Below, in pieces: positions 45,911 to 55,891 of a stretch of 64,000 bases of DNA. Position numbers and translations under genes: made by a program. This DNA is from Lasiodiplodia sp. COLG20 (taxonomy: Eukaryota > Ascomycota > Dothideomycetes > Botryosphaeriales > Botryosphaeriaceae). The notes beneath the pieces were generated by a model. That model was not told the origin of the DNA and searched no databases. It saw only the letters and a list, made by a program, of their open reading frames with translations. Every line of letters starts with the position of its first letter. The stretch's first letter is position 1. The stretch spans positions 992,001 to 1,056,000 of the forward strand of contig VNWV01000007.1 in the NCBI GenBank assembly GCA_009801085.1, in the 5' to 3' direction.

Positions 45911-45935
45911 CACCTCACCTCACCTCACCTCACCT
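45911..45935. repeat. Pentanucleotide tandem repeat (CACCT)5
   Basis: Five perfect CACCT units cover the stop codon (45925-45927) of the minus-strand gene. Confidence 0.9.
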
Positions 45936-47194
45936 CCAACCTCCCCAACTCCGCCTCCACCCGCGCAATCTCCTCCTCCACCTCCGCATACCTCCTCGCA
46001 ATCTCCCTCATAACACCCCCCCTCTTCGCCGCCGCTCCCGCCCCCGCCCCCGCACCCCCCACCTCCTCAAACTCCCTCAACCTCACCTCCGCAACCACCT
46101 TCCTATGCTCCAACTCCTCCCTCTCCCGCTTCAACCACGCGCCATACCCCTCCACCGCAGCCTCCAGTTCCCCCTTCCCCCCTTCCCGCGCAACAGCACT
46201 CAGCATCGTCACACTCAACTTCAACTCCAGCCCCTTCGCCACAGCCGCGAGGTGCTCAGCCTTCGCGCGCGCGGCCCGCGCCGCGCTGCCGTGCACGGTC
46301 TGCTCGAGGACGCGGACGACGACTTCGACGAGGCGGGTTTGGGCGTCGAGCGTGGCGGCGGCGAGGTCGGCGAGAGCGGTGCGGTGGGCGGCGAGGGTTG
46401 CGGTCGAGGTGGTTAGGTCGGCGCGTTGGTCCTCGGCGATTGTGGGAAGGTGGGGGATGGTGGTGGGGGTGGGGTCGGCTGTGGTGCTGGGTTAGTCTGG
46501 GACGAGGATTGGGGGGAGGAGGGAGTAGACGGACATTCCGGGGTGGCGATGCGGCAGAGTTGGAGGGCGGTGGATTTGAGGTGCGTGGAGAGGGCGCGGG
46601 AGATGGGGACGATGTGTTCCTGGTTTAGGTTAGTCGGGTCGGTTTGGTGGTGGGATTTGGAGGGAGGCGTACTGTGAAGTATTCGATGTCTTCTTGTAGT
46701 ATTTCGCGGTCGGAAGAGGGGATGCGGCCGTTCAGCTGTGCGGCGACAATAGTGACGACTTCGTGGAGCTGGCGGGTGTAAGCAAAACGGATCGAATTTC
46801 CTATGGGGAATCCGGGGCCATACTTCATCGGGAAGATCGGCTGCTCGTGCGCTGAGGCTCTCGAGAGAGCTTTTCAATATCTCTGTCTTTGCTAGGTCGG
46901 TTCGTTTTGTATTTAATTCCTGTGCGAATTAGCAAAGGCACAAACGACAGACGTTGAAGGTCATTCAGAAAAGTCGTGGCCAATGAGCTCATGAATGCAC
47001 ACCGTGGAAAATTTGACAGGTGTACGTATGCGTAAAGAAAATTTACGTACTTCCCTCGCTTGATCGATCAGGCGCTGCTTCTTTTCATCTTTTGTCGACG
47101 CGTCGGGGTTGAGTTTGTTTTGCGAGATGTCGTCGTACAGCACCTTGAATTTCGGGTTGCGCTCGAGAACGGTAGGAGCTATCGGTGGTAGCAT
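45925..47194 (-). CDS. HAUS augmin-like complex subunit 4-like protein
   Basis: Five exons (47051-47194, 46824-46919, 46673-46768, 46535-46619, 45925-46478) close exactly to 324 aa. The N-terminus reads LPPIAPTVLERNPKFKVLYD, then NKLNPDAST. Helical segments follow (TEILKSSLESLSARAADLPD, LHEVVTIVAAQLNGRIPSSD, EHIVPISRALSTHLKSTALQ). The C-terminal half is coiled coil (KAEHLAAVAKGLELKLSVTM, YGAWLKREREELEHRKVVAE, REIARRYAEVEEEIARVEAE). The pattern of an ENPxF-xxL start and a C-terminal coiled coil ending in ...EF...Y.....I fits HAUS4, a subunit of augmin that nucleates microtubules from microtubules. The assignment is from style, not strong motifs; another coiled-coil protein is possible. Confidence 0.55.
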
Positions 47195-47661
47195 TTTTGT
47201 GCTGAAGCGATCTCGACGAGGCCAGGTGTAGGCTTAACCTGCGAGTGGGCAGAGTTGAAGGTGCTGAGAGGTTGGTTCGAGATAGGGCTGGGGCTCGATG
47301 GGTTGGGCCCGACGAGGATCGCCGGCTAACTCAAGGGTAGAAAGCTTGTTGCCGCTTTCTGTCACCATCGTCGGCACAATTGCGGGGCCATCTTGACAGT
47401 GATGGTCTCAATTTTAAGCATGGTGCAACTATGACGAAGCAAGATCACTCTTTGTTCATTTGTTATGCCTCGGGGATTGCAGGCAGAATATTTGTTTATA
47501 AGGAGTTTAGGCTTGAACAGCCTTTGGTATCAGGATACTAATACATAGCACTGTACGATCAAACCGAATATGCTAACAGGAATCCAAACGCCTCGCAAAC
47601 TTTATGTCACCATGAACTCGGATATACCCATTGAACGCCATCAACTCAAATGTTCAATTCA
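47195..47661. other. Intergenic stretch, no gene seen
   Basis: The upstream side of the HAUS4-like gene and the 3' side of the GT34 gene. Confidence 0.45.
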
Positions 47662-48730
47662 TCAAGACGACGAGTCCGAACTCTTCTGGGATACGCCCCA
47701 CCAGGGCGCCATATCGTTCTCGCACGTGTTCTTCTTCTCGTCATTACAATCGGGAAAGGCGGCAATGAAATCGCCTTCTTGGTACATGGCATCCGTGCCG
47801 CCCTCCTCGGCTCTGGTGTAGGCATTCATGATGCGTTGGGGAACAAGAGCAAGCTTAGCAAGGACGGTGCCGTGCCACCTAGAGAGTCGGTTAATTCACT
47901 TTCAATCCGGATCATGAAGGATCTCCAAACTTACTGAACAATGTGCTCCAGTGCGTGGCCCTCAGCCCTCTGGAAGTTGTACGACCGGTACAGCGGATCG
48001 AACCACGCATCCAAGAAGTACTTGGCCCAGTCTCCCCGCCGAATAATAAAGCTATTCTGGCACAGATTATCTGTGTCCTGGGTCAAGACGAAATCGACGT
48101 TGTCTCCAGAAAGATGTGCGAATGTCCTGATAACGCTATCCGGAGGAACGACCGGTAGGCCGACAATCATGAGCTGTTCGAGGCGGGACTTCTGCATAAT
48201 GTGCTGTTCGATAGAGAGGTCTTGGTTCATGACGAGGCTGTTGATGTCGAGGTAGAAGAAGTAGGTGCTGTGAGGGAAAGCGGTCATGGCGTGGCGCATC
48301 GAAGGGATCTTGGCCCAAGTGATCGGGTTGTTGCCCACATCGTAATCGGAGGCATTGGCGAAGAAGGTTGCGTAGCCTATACACCAGTCAGCTTTCCTGA
48401 GGCATACCCAGCACACTAGCTGAACTGACCATGTTTGGCGGCGTAAGTCTCCCGGTTGACCCGGATCTTTTCCTTGAACGAGTCGGACAGACTTGAGTCG
48501 AAGGTGGTGACAACCACGACGGGCGGGGTGCCGGCGGGAATGTACTCCGGGGCTGGTCCGGCGAAGAACCAAGCCTTGACAACGTAGAGGAAGCCCAGGG
48601 CGATCAAGCCGTAGATGGCAAGCTGTCTAGCCATGCGACGGGTAAGAAAGGAGCCTTGGCTGCGCGCATTGGCGGCTGCGACGTAGGGCGGCGGGCGCGA
48701 GGTCTTGCGCGGAGGGAATGCGAAATGCAT
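47662..48730 (-). CDS. GT34 alpha-mannosyltransferase, Mnn10/Mnn11 (Gma12) family
   Basis: Three exons (48430-48730, 47935-48376, 47662-47878) give 319 aa. A type II membrane anchor (QLAIYGLIALGFLYVVKAWF) follows a basic cytosolic tail. The catalytic region has PPVVVVTTFD, WAKIPSMRHAMTAFPHSTYF, the metal-site region YFFYLDINSLVMN at about 140-151, and the family ending ALEHIVQWHGTVLAKLALVPQRIMNAYT. Yeast Mnn10 and Mnn11 are Golgi alpha-1,6-mannosyltransferases that extend the N-glycan mannan backbone with GDP-mannose. The metal motif, DxD in most relatives, reads D-I-N here. It is divergent from phosphomannose isomerase. Confidence 0.88.
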
Positions 48731-49586
48731 GGCGGAGGTTGAGTCGGGAGAGGAGTGCGGCGCTTGCGGATTGGGAAGATAGAGTTGGCGGATCGACAGG
48801 CACGCAAGGAGAGGTGTTGTAGGCGGAGGAGAGGGCGATCAAGGCGACATGATCCCGAGAGCGCGCGCGACAGATACGAGGACGAGGAGTGTGGTGTCGA
48901 GGGAGTCAGCAGCTCAGCTACCACGGTGGCATACGAGATGGAGGAGCCAAGAGGGCTTGTAATCTCCTGCTGCGGACCCTGGAGCGAGCCGGGCGGTGAG
49001 CAGCCGCACGACGTTGATTTGACGCACCCTGGTTTCCGCCCCGTCACTGATCCCTGTCGCCGCTCTGCGTCACCCGTCCCTCACTCTGTTTTTCGAGAAC
49101 GCCGTTGAGCGCTGCATCTCCGATTTTAGCCCCCGCACGGTCTGTGGAGACGCCTCTAGTTTCCAATTCCACGACAATCTGATCCGGGATTCGCGCGAAC
49201 CGTGCTACTCTGTCGCAACTTCGCCGCCATGGATCGACCAAGAACACCACGCCACCAGAACGAAATTTGGAGCGCGGGGTCAAATGTGCAAGGCGACGAT
49301 AAAATGGGAATTAACAATCAATGTCTTCACTGACTGACTTTCCCCACAAAACGATGGGTTCCGGGCCTCCCGTTGGTTCATCGCGCCGCATCTCTCACTC
49401 CCGATACGCCGACGCGACTATGACGTCGAGTCTCTGCTGAGTTGCCTTTATAAACAACCCACGTTTCCTGTGCTGCCGCGACCAAACTACAACTACACTG
49501 CTCTCACCTTCAGTTTTCCTGCCTTGTCTTTTCTTCTCAGCAGTTGAACCTTTTTTGTCAATTCGTCTCTGCCGATTTCTCGCACT
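48731..49586. promoter_or_regulatory. Divergent promoter region, GT34 mannosyltransferase / PMI
   Basis: An 856-bp shared upstream region. CT-rich near the PMI start (49495-49560). No binding site assigned. Confidence 0.4.
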
Positions 49587-50960
49587 ATGTCTCAGAAAGT
49601 CGTCCAGCTGAAATGCTATTGCAATGAGTACCCGTGGGGAAAGCAAGGCTCTCAGTCTGTCGCTGCTCGATTGGCAGCCAAGACGCCCGGAACTGACTTC
49701 AAGCTCGACGAGAGCAAGCCTTATGCCGAAATGTATCTTCTCTTGACTCTGCTCCCACTGCTCATGCTGACGTATTCAGGTGGTACGGCACCTACCCTGA
49801 CCTACCGGCATATGTCTTGGAAACGGGAGAAAACCTCCAGGACTTCATCAACAAGGACCCAGACCAGCTATTGGGCAAGGAAGTGGTCCAGAAATTCGGC
49901 CAGGACTTGCCCTACCTCCCTAAAGTCTTGTCCATTGCAAAAGCTCTTCCACTTCAAGTGCATCCGGTCAGTCTCGCTCAACCCGTGATCCAAGCTGCCA
50001 ATACTGACACTTCATAGAACAAGGAGCTTGCATCCGAGCTCCACAGGAAGAACCCTTCGAGCTTCACCGACCCGAACCACAAGCCCGAGATCGCAATTGC
50101 TTTGACCAAGTTTGAAGCTTTCTGCGGCTTCAAGCCACTCAAGGACATTGAGCAACTCATGTCGCTCGAGCCTTTGCAGAGGTTCCTGCCCGAAGTCAAG
50201 AAACCCTCCTTTGATGATCAGACGCTCAAGTACGTTGTGCAGCGTATGCTTGAGGCGTCGGAGTCCGAGGTGAAGCAGGTGGAAGAGGCGCTGGGCAAGG
50301 TGGATAAGTCGGCATTTGGAAAGCACACCAACATTCCGGAGCTGCTGCCTCGCCTGCAAAACCAGTACGGGAAGACGGTATGTTGAGCCTGTTTCTGATC
50401 TCAGCCATGTTGCTGACATCAACACTCCATAGGACCCGGGTAGCCTGGTCGCCCTCATCACCATGAACTACCTGGTACTACAGCCTGGGCAGAGCATCTA
50501 CATCCCCGCTGATGGCATCCACGCCTACCTGGCCGGAGACATTATCGAGTGCATGGCGCGGTCAAACAACGTCCTCAACACCGGCTTCTGCCCGCGTGCC
50601 GACCGTGACAACATCGAAACATTCGTTTCCTGTCTGACATTCACGCCTCACGATGCCAGCGAGGCCATTCTGCCGAGCAAGCCCTACCAAGGTAGCAAGA
50701 ACGGACATACCAAGGTTTATGCTCCTCCCATGAGTGAGTTTAACATGCTCGCAACTGAAGTGCCACGTGGAGCCAGCGAAACTTTGTCTGCCGTCACCGG
50801 GCCCAGTTCGCTGGTATGCACGCGAGGCTGCGGTGACCTCAAGATCGACGGAAAGGTCTACGAGATTAAGGAGGGCTATATCTTCTTTGTTGGGCAAGGC
50901 GTCGAGGTCGAATACAGCGCCAAGGATGCCCTTCAAATTTTCACTGCTTACGTGGAGTAG
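49587..50960 (+). CDS. Mannose-6-phosphate isomerase
   Basis: Four exons (49587-49732, 49780-49966, 50018-50377, 50433-50960) give 406 aa. Family blocks: KCYCNEYPWGKQGSQS, then AEMWYGTYPDLPAYV, the zinc-site KALPLQVHP-NKELASELH, DPNHKPEIAIALTKFEAFCG, and the signature region LVLQPGQSIYIPADGIHAYLAGDIIECMA (partly quoted: SIYIPADGIHAYLAGD). The type I PMI interconverts fructose-6-phosphate and mannose-6-phosphate with zinc, feeding GDP-mannose for glycosylation and cell wall. The introns are 47-55 nt. The start MSQKVVQLKC is standard for fungal orthologues. Confidence 0.96.
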
Positions 50961-51197
50961 AACCAGAGCTCGCTGCGCCACAGGTTTATGATGTCACGAT
51001 TGCGGAGTTAGTAGAATAGCATAGACATGGGCCCTCTGGATTATGGGGGTCTGATCCGGCGTACCCTGAGCTAGGTTCCCCAACTGGATAAGTTGCTGAA
51101 GATGTACCCTGGTTGATCACGTCTTTCTCCCACAAAAGCATTAAATATATAATCTGGCTTCATCTTTCTGAGTTTTTCCACCAGCACCGCAACCACC

Positions 51198-51812
51198 ATG
51201 AATTCACTCCATCACCAAGCATTCGACAATTCCCGTACACCAGTCAAGTGGAACCACCTACGATCAAATTCGACTTTCTCCAATATGCTTCCATACCAAC
51301 GATCGAGGACGATTAGGGTCGATTCCGGCCGCTTCGATGAAGAAAGGACACATCACAGTTACAGCTCCTCCGAACTCAAGAACTACAACAGGAACATTTT
51401 CAAGGCCGCTCTACTGTTCTGGTTTTCACTTGCGCTTATAACGGGAATTACGGTCATCATTCGCGCCCTCATCGGCACAGATGAAGAACACCTTGCGAGC
51501 TCCAACCCCTTCCTTGCAATGACCGCGCTCGGGCAAATGATGGTGGCCGAGAGGTTTCGTTATCACATGAATGGGTCTTTTCCGAAGTTGACGCACGTGT
51601 GGAACATGGTTGCGCTCCACTATCATGTCTTCATGATAGCGTCCATGGGCTTCATGGCGGGCGAACACAATCCACTGGAGGTACCGCCGGCGATATTCCT
51701 CATGTTGTTCGATGTGGTAACAGTCGCTTGGTCGTGCGGACTTTTTGGTGGGATGCAGCCTTTGTTCAGGGCCTGGGACTCCGCCAGGCGTAGGATGCGT
51801 CGCTTGGAATGA
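51198..51812 (+). CDS. Uncharacterised membrane protein, about four helices
   Basis: A single exon from the ATG at 51198 gives 204 aa. The first 60 residues are polar. Hydrophobic segments follow: FKAALLFWFSLALITGITVI, a moderate one at NPFLAMTALGQMMVAERF, WNMVALHYHVFMIASMGFMA, and AIFLMLFDVVTVAWSCGLFG. The end is basic (SARRRMRRLE). No family is recognised; a lineage-specific gene is likely. Confidence 0.5.
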   Translation: MNSLHHQAFDNSRTPVKWNHLRSNSTFSNMLPYQRSRTIRVDSGRFDEERTHHSYSSSELKNYNRNIFKAALLFWFSLALITGITVIIRALIGTDEEHLASSNPFLAMTALGQMMVAERFRYHMNGSFPKLTHVWNMVALHYHVFMIASMGFMAGEHNPLEVPPAIFLMLFDVVTVAWSCGLFGGMQPLFRAWDSARRRMRRLE

Positions 51813-52159
51813 TGCACCACCTAGAACATCGATATATGCTTCAGTCCGCAACAACTGCTGAAGAGTGAGTTTATTCGAATACATATATCATAAAACTTTC
51901 ACTTTTGAACGTTTATAGCTGATTTTTCCCGCCAGATTTTCACTGAGCGGTCCCGCCGTTCTTCTAGTTTCGCCCATGGAAAATCGACCCCGTTCCGTGG
52001 AAAGAGTGATCCCGTTTCCTGGAACCGTACATTTCACTTTTCACTGCCGCTCTTGACTGCAGACTACATGTTTATAATAAGCTTCTACAGCACTACGAGG
52101 AGCTCTAAATCAAACATTGAAGGCAGCACGTCTGAGAAATCCATCCCCGAACCACAAAA
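51813..52159. other. Intergenic stretch, no gene seen
   Basis: Nothing supported in this 347-bp interval. Confidence 0.45.
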
Positions 52160-52723
52160 ATGTCTTCTCCCAACTCTCCCGTCACAAACGCCGTCGGCTC
52201 CACTTCCTCCACCGACCTTGCAACATCCGAGCAGAATGCATCTACGACACGGTACCGCCGAGGCTCGGCTGAAAGACCGGCCCAACCTTCCGTCTGCAAG
52301 CGTTGCCATGCACAGCAAGACGAGCCAAGCACTCCCAACGAGCAACCTTTCTCATTCAATGATCCAGCGGAAACACAAGAGACAGAATTACGAGGCCCCG
52401 CAGCCGCGGAAGCGATACCGGAACCAGATTTCCTGCTCTTTGAAGAGGAATTACTGGAGGACGGTGAAGTCGTCGTGCTTTTCGATAGGCCTGACCTCGT
52501 TTTTTCGGTGCTCATGTTGGCTCTTGTCTCGCTTTTGTCTGAAGCCACGGCTTCGTTGAGGATTTCCTTTTATCTCAAATGCTTTAGGCATTTCCTCGGG
52601 ATTACGGATGCGATTGATATGATTTTGTGGTCAGCTGAGTGGATATTGCGGGAGGAAGAGATGTCGGTTTGGCCTGTGGTTACCTTTTTGTTTGGAAATG
52701 TGCTTCTTCTGGCGTTTCTGTGA
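52160..52723 (+). CDS. Uncharacterised small membrane protein
   Basis: A single exon of 187 aa. A Ser/Thr-rich N-terminus leads to a CKRCH pair (VCKRCHAQQDEPSTPNEQP), then an acidic stretch (FLLFEEELLEDGEVVV). Hydrophobic segments follow (LVFSVLMLALVSLLSEATAS and WPVVTFLFGNVLLLAFL). The protein ends directly after the last helix, as in a tail-anchored protein. It lies 347 bp after another unknown membrane protein on the same strand. No family recognised. Confidence 0.45.
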   Translation: MSSPNSPVTNAVGSTSSTDLATSEQNASTTRYRRGSAERPAQPSVCKRCHAQQDEPSTPNEQPFSFNDPAETQETELRGPAAAEAIPEPDFLLFEEELLEDGEVVVLFDRPDLVFSVLMLALVSLLSEATASLRISFYLKCFRHFLGITDAIDMILWSAEWILREEEMSVWPVVTFLFGNVLLLAFL

Positions 52724-53009
52724 GTTAGGTCTGGTGTGCTTAGTATTCGAGGTGATTGGAGGTACGAAGCTTCAAGGAAGGGGAGAGTGCTTATGTATGA
52801 TGATGAATAGAACTGCTTGAAAAGTCATCTGGAAATGACAATGGACCTATTGTAGCTGTTCATTTTCATCCTGAAAATCATGACTGGGCTCTTGATGTTG
52901 GTTCGTTGTGCTTTTCCTTGCATATTGGCGGTGTGCTTAAAAATCTTATCCGCGAATCATCCGCCGCACGAACGTGCGGTGGCTGACGGGGAGGGCGAGG
53001 CTGAGCTGA

Positions 53010-53255
53010 TCACAGCCACTAGCGCAGCGACCGCCCGACTACGAGCGGCGGCGGCGGCTGTGGTGGATGGTGTATTGCATTGACAGGAAGAGCGCAGCGC
53101 TGCTGGGGACGCCGTCGGTGATGCGGGACGACGACGTGTGCATGGCCGTTCCGAAGATGGGGGCGGCGGATTTTGGGATGCAGAGGAAGTTTGCGATTTA
53201 TATTGCGCTTTCTTCGCAACTTGGGAAGATACTTGATGGTGTGTTTGCGGAGTAG
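53010..53255 (+). pseudogene. Relic of a fungal-specific (Zn2Cys6-type) transcription factor, middle domain
   Basis: The frame between an in-frame TGA at 53007 and a stop at 53253 reads RRRRLWWMVYCIDRKSAALL, then GTPSVMRDDDVCMAVP, then IYIALSSQLGKILDGVF. This is the signature of the fungal transcription-factor middle domain (LWW-xxY-xLDR, GxPxxxRDxD, LxxxLGxIL). No DNA-binding Cys6 cluster or remainder of the domain is found on either side. Flanking frames (about 53445-53580) might hold further eroded fragments. It reads as a decayed gene fragment. Confidence 0.65.
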
Positions 53256-54279
53256 ACGCTTTGCTTGGATGGGTGGCATGCTAGAACTTCTTCGCATAAA
53301 GGGAGAACCGGATTCAGACGATATGCGCCCTTTTCTTCCTCCTCATTCCTCTTTCTCTTCCTCCTCGTTCCTCCTCCACCTCTTCCACCACCACCTCCTC
53401 CCACTCATCCCTGTACCCGGCCAAGCGGACGCTGCTGTCCCACCACTTCGACAAGGCGACAACCATGGCGCGGCACGAGCCTGCCCCATCGCACGATCCA
53501 TTAACTGCGAGGACGCAATGGCGATCCTTCCGAGGTATTCTTCGAAGCGTCTGTAAGTGGGCCGTCCAAAGACGTGGCTTCACTGACGACGTTGTTGACC
53601 AGGACGAGGTGGATCGTTAGGCTAAAACTCAGCCTTATGAGTTCTGGAAGGAATTGAAATATTCGCACCCGATTTGCTGTTCGAAACAACACCCCCGCTT
53701 GTCCCAGTATCTGGCATCGCATGGATATCCGCGCAGACCTTGTTCAAACAACGCCCCCGCTTGTTCCTGGCGCAGGGTATATTTAAGCCTGCGTTAGATC
53801 ATTCGGAGTTACACCGTCCCGGCAGTCTGCCTCGTTGCCTCACATGCTGTGTAACAAGGAACAGCGTCTAATCCCCGCCCGACCTAACCACCTGACGCCA
53901 ATCATATCTTATTAGCGCATCCAATGGACCGGGTGCATGTCGATCACCCAACCGCCACCGTACGTAGTCTGCTGAATTGCGAGAAAGCTGAAATTTACGA
54001 GTTACAGTATTCCCCAGTCGGCCAAAAAAAAATGCCACGCCTCTCCGCGTAAGCAGTGCGAAAGGTAGGCGCCTTGCCGTGGCCATAGCTGCTTAAATGT
54101 GGGCTGCTCGTGTTCTTTCTGCTTTCTTCTGCGCGATGCGAAATCCTCACGGTGCTTGACCACGCGCTGCAGATACTTGGCTGATCTTCCTCTATTTTAT
54201 GCCCCAACCCAACCGAACTAGCCGTTTATCGTTTTCTTTCTGGATCTCTAATCAACAAGCGTCTCACGCTAGCTTGCCG
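53256..54279. other. Intergenic stretch, possibly further relic sequence
   Basis: CT-rich at 53330-53400. Short frames at 53445-53620 have charged, protein-like composition but no recognisable motif. No intact gene. Confidence 0.4.
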
Positions 54280-54879
54280 ATGCCAGACCGGATCCATTGG
54301 TGTCCGTTTTGCCATGTGCCGCCTTACAAAAACCAGGGAAATCTGACCAATCACATTGAGGAGAACCACGAGCCTCAGAAACATCACCGATGCCTGGACT
54401 GCGGGAAGTCATGGAACACCAGGCTCGGGCGTACCCGTCATGTCGGCAGGACCAGTTGTTCCGGTCAACACTTTGAGACGACACACCATAGCAACAAGAA
54501 GAGCCTGTACGCTTGCGGCACCTGCGAGGCTGTGTTCGATGACTTCACCCTCCGTCAAGAACACTTGCTCAACCACCAGCAGAGCGGCACGTTAAAGGAT
54601 TTTTGGACGACGGACACCATGATGCGCAGTCTTCTCAGCCATCCCTCCATCTCCGTGACGTGGAACTTGCTCGTCAGTCAGACTTTTCTATACTTGAACC
54701 CAAGTACTCTGTCGTGGAATTGGTTCGACGGTAGAGCAACCAGGGCAAAGGAAGCGTTGGAGTACAGGCGTTTCAATGATGACCAGGAGCTTCGTAACAT
54801 CCTGAATGATGTCCTTGGAACCCTGGATGAAAGGTATGAGAATGGCCCCGATACCAATCCTGAGAGAGCCATCGTGTAA
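54280..54879 (+). CDS. Three-finger C2H2-type protein B, paralogue of protein A
   Basis: From the ATG at 54280 the protein is 199 aa; the frame is open further up to 54199 with another ATG. It matches protein A (36254-36994) in order and spacing: WCPFC, then NLTNHIEENHEPQKHH, CLDCGKSW, KKSLYACG, VFDDFTLRQEHL, HQQSG, LLSHPSI and ALEYRRFNDDQELRNILNDV. The three Cys/His groups are conserved, with the second again a C2HC form. The acidic C-terminal end of protein A is missing. The function is unknown. The two genes lie on opposite strands 17 kb apart. Confidence 0.72.
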   Translation: MPDRIHWCPFCHVPPYKNQGNLTNHIEENHEPQKHHRCLDCGKSWNTRLGRTRHVGRTSCSGQHFETTHHSNKKSLYACGTCEAVFDDFTLRQEHLLNHQQSGTLKDFWTTDTMMRSLLSHPSISVTWNLLVSQTFLYLNPSTLSWNWFDGRATRAKEALEYRRFNDDQELRNILNDVLGTLDERYENGPDTNPERAIV

Positions 54880-55891
54880 TCAAGGCCACAATAGGCTTGG
54901 ACTAGTGGTGATGCTCAGTTTGATATGGATTTGACATTGCAAATAGGACGCTCTATCAAGCTCTGTTCATTGGTGTGGTTGATGACTTCGACTGGGGGTT
55001 CAACTGAGTTGCTTACCTGCGGTATTAGTGAAATAACAAGATTGAAGGATGAAATTGAGGAAGCAATGCAATGTTTTTTTGTCCTTTTCATCGATATATC
55101 AGCAGCGTCCATTATGTCCTTCGAGACTTTTTCGCCTGCGTTGAGGAACCGATTCAAGGGCGTTGATTGATTCGTTAGCCTTCTGTAGCTCAGGGCCGAC
55201 CGTCGCAGTACATTCAACAGCATCAAGTTGCCAGCCTCAAGGGGGAGGGCAAGAAGCAAGCTAGTGAGAGGTTTAGTCAGCGCATCATCTATTATTTACA
55301 GGCAAGATGTCCCTTGCCACATGTCGCATGGCTTCATACGCGTCTGCTCCATGCTCGACCCGTCCGAGGATTTTAAAGTGAATATGGCGCCAATGGCCAA
55401 AACACTGTCAGCGAAGTACTTCACCAAACATCGAGCCCGAGATCGGCCTGCAGCACTACAGGGATCATAGGGTCTCATTGCATTTCGACTACTCCGTGAC
55501 AGAACTACGAGCTGACTAGCGTGCCGATAGACACTGGCATGCTGACGACGTTCGAAAGTGTATTTACTTCGCATGCATCGGCGCCGCCATTACATCATCG
55601 CTATTGGGACAAGAATTGCCAAGCACATAGGCTACGGTTAGCTCACTAAGGGCGCAGATGTTGATCGTCTATGGTGAGAACATGGAGCTTGCAGGCAACA
55701 TACCTTGAAAGCCGTTCCAGAATCTCACGTGGACTAAAGAATAGTTTTGTTTAACACTTATTCCCATTTATACTGATAAGAGTAGTACATACTAACCTTG
55801 GAAACGCCAGTGCCTCCCTACGCCTTGACTTCCTCCCGCACGAAACTCTGCAATCCAGTAAGCTCTCTCTCGGCGGACCAGTGCGCACCGT
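54880..55891. other. Intergenic stretch, no supported gene
   Basis: A minus frame at 54915-55259 (114 codons) has amphipathic sequence but no ATG-based model, introns or relatives I know. Otherwise empty. Confidence 0.4.

Noticed and set aside
54915..55259. Possible small minus-strand gene of 114 codons
   Set aside because: Protein-like composition only; no ATG-based model, introns or known relatives.
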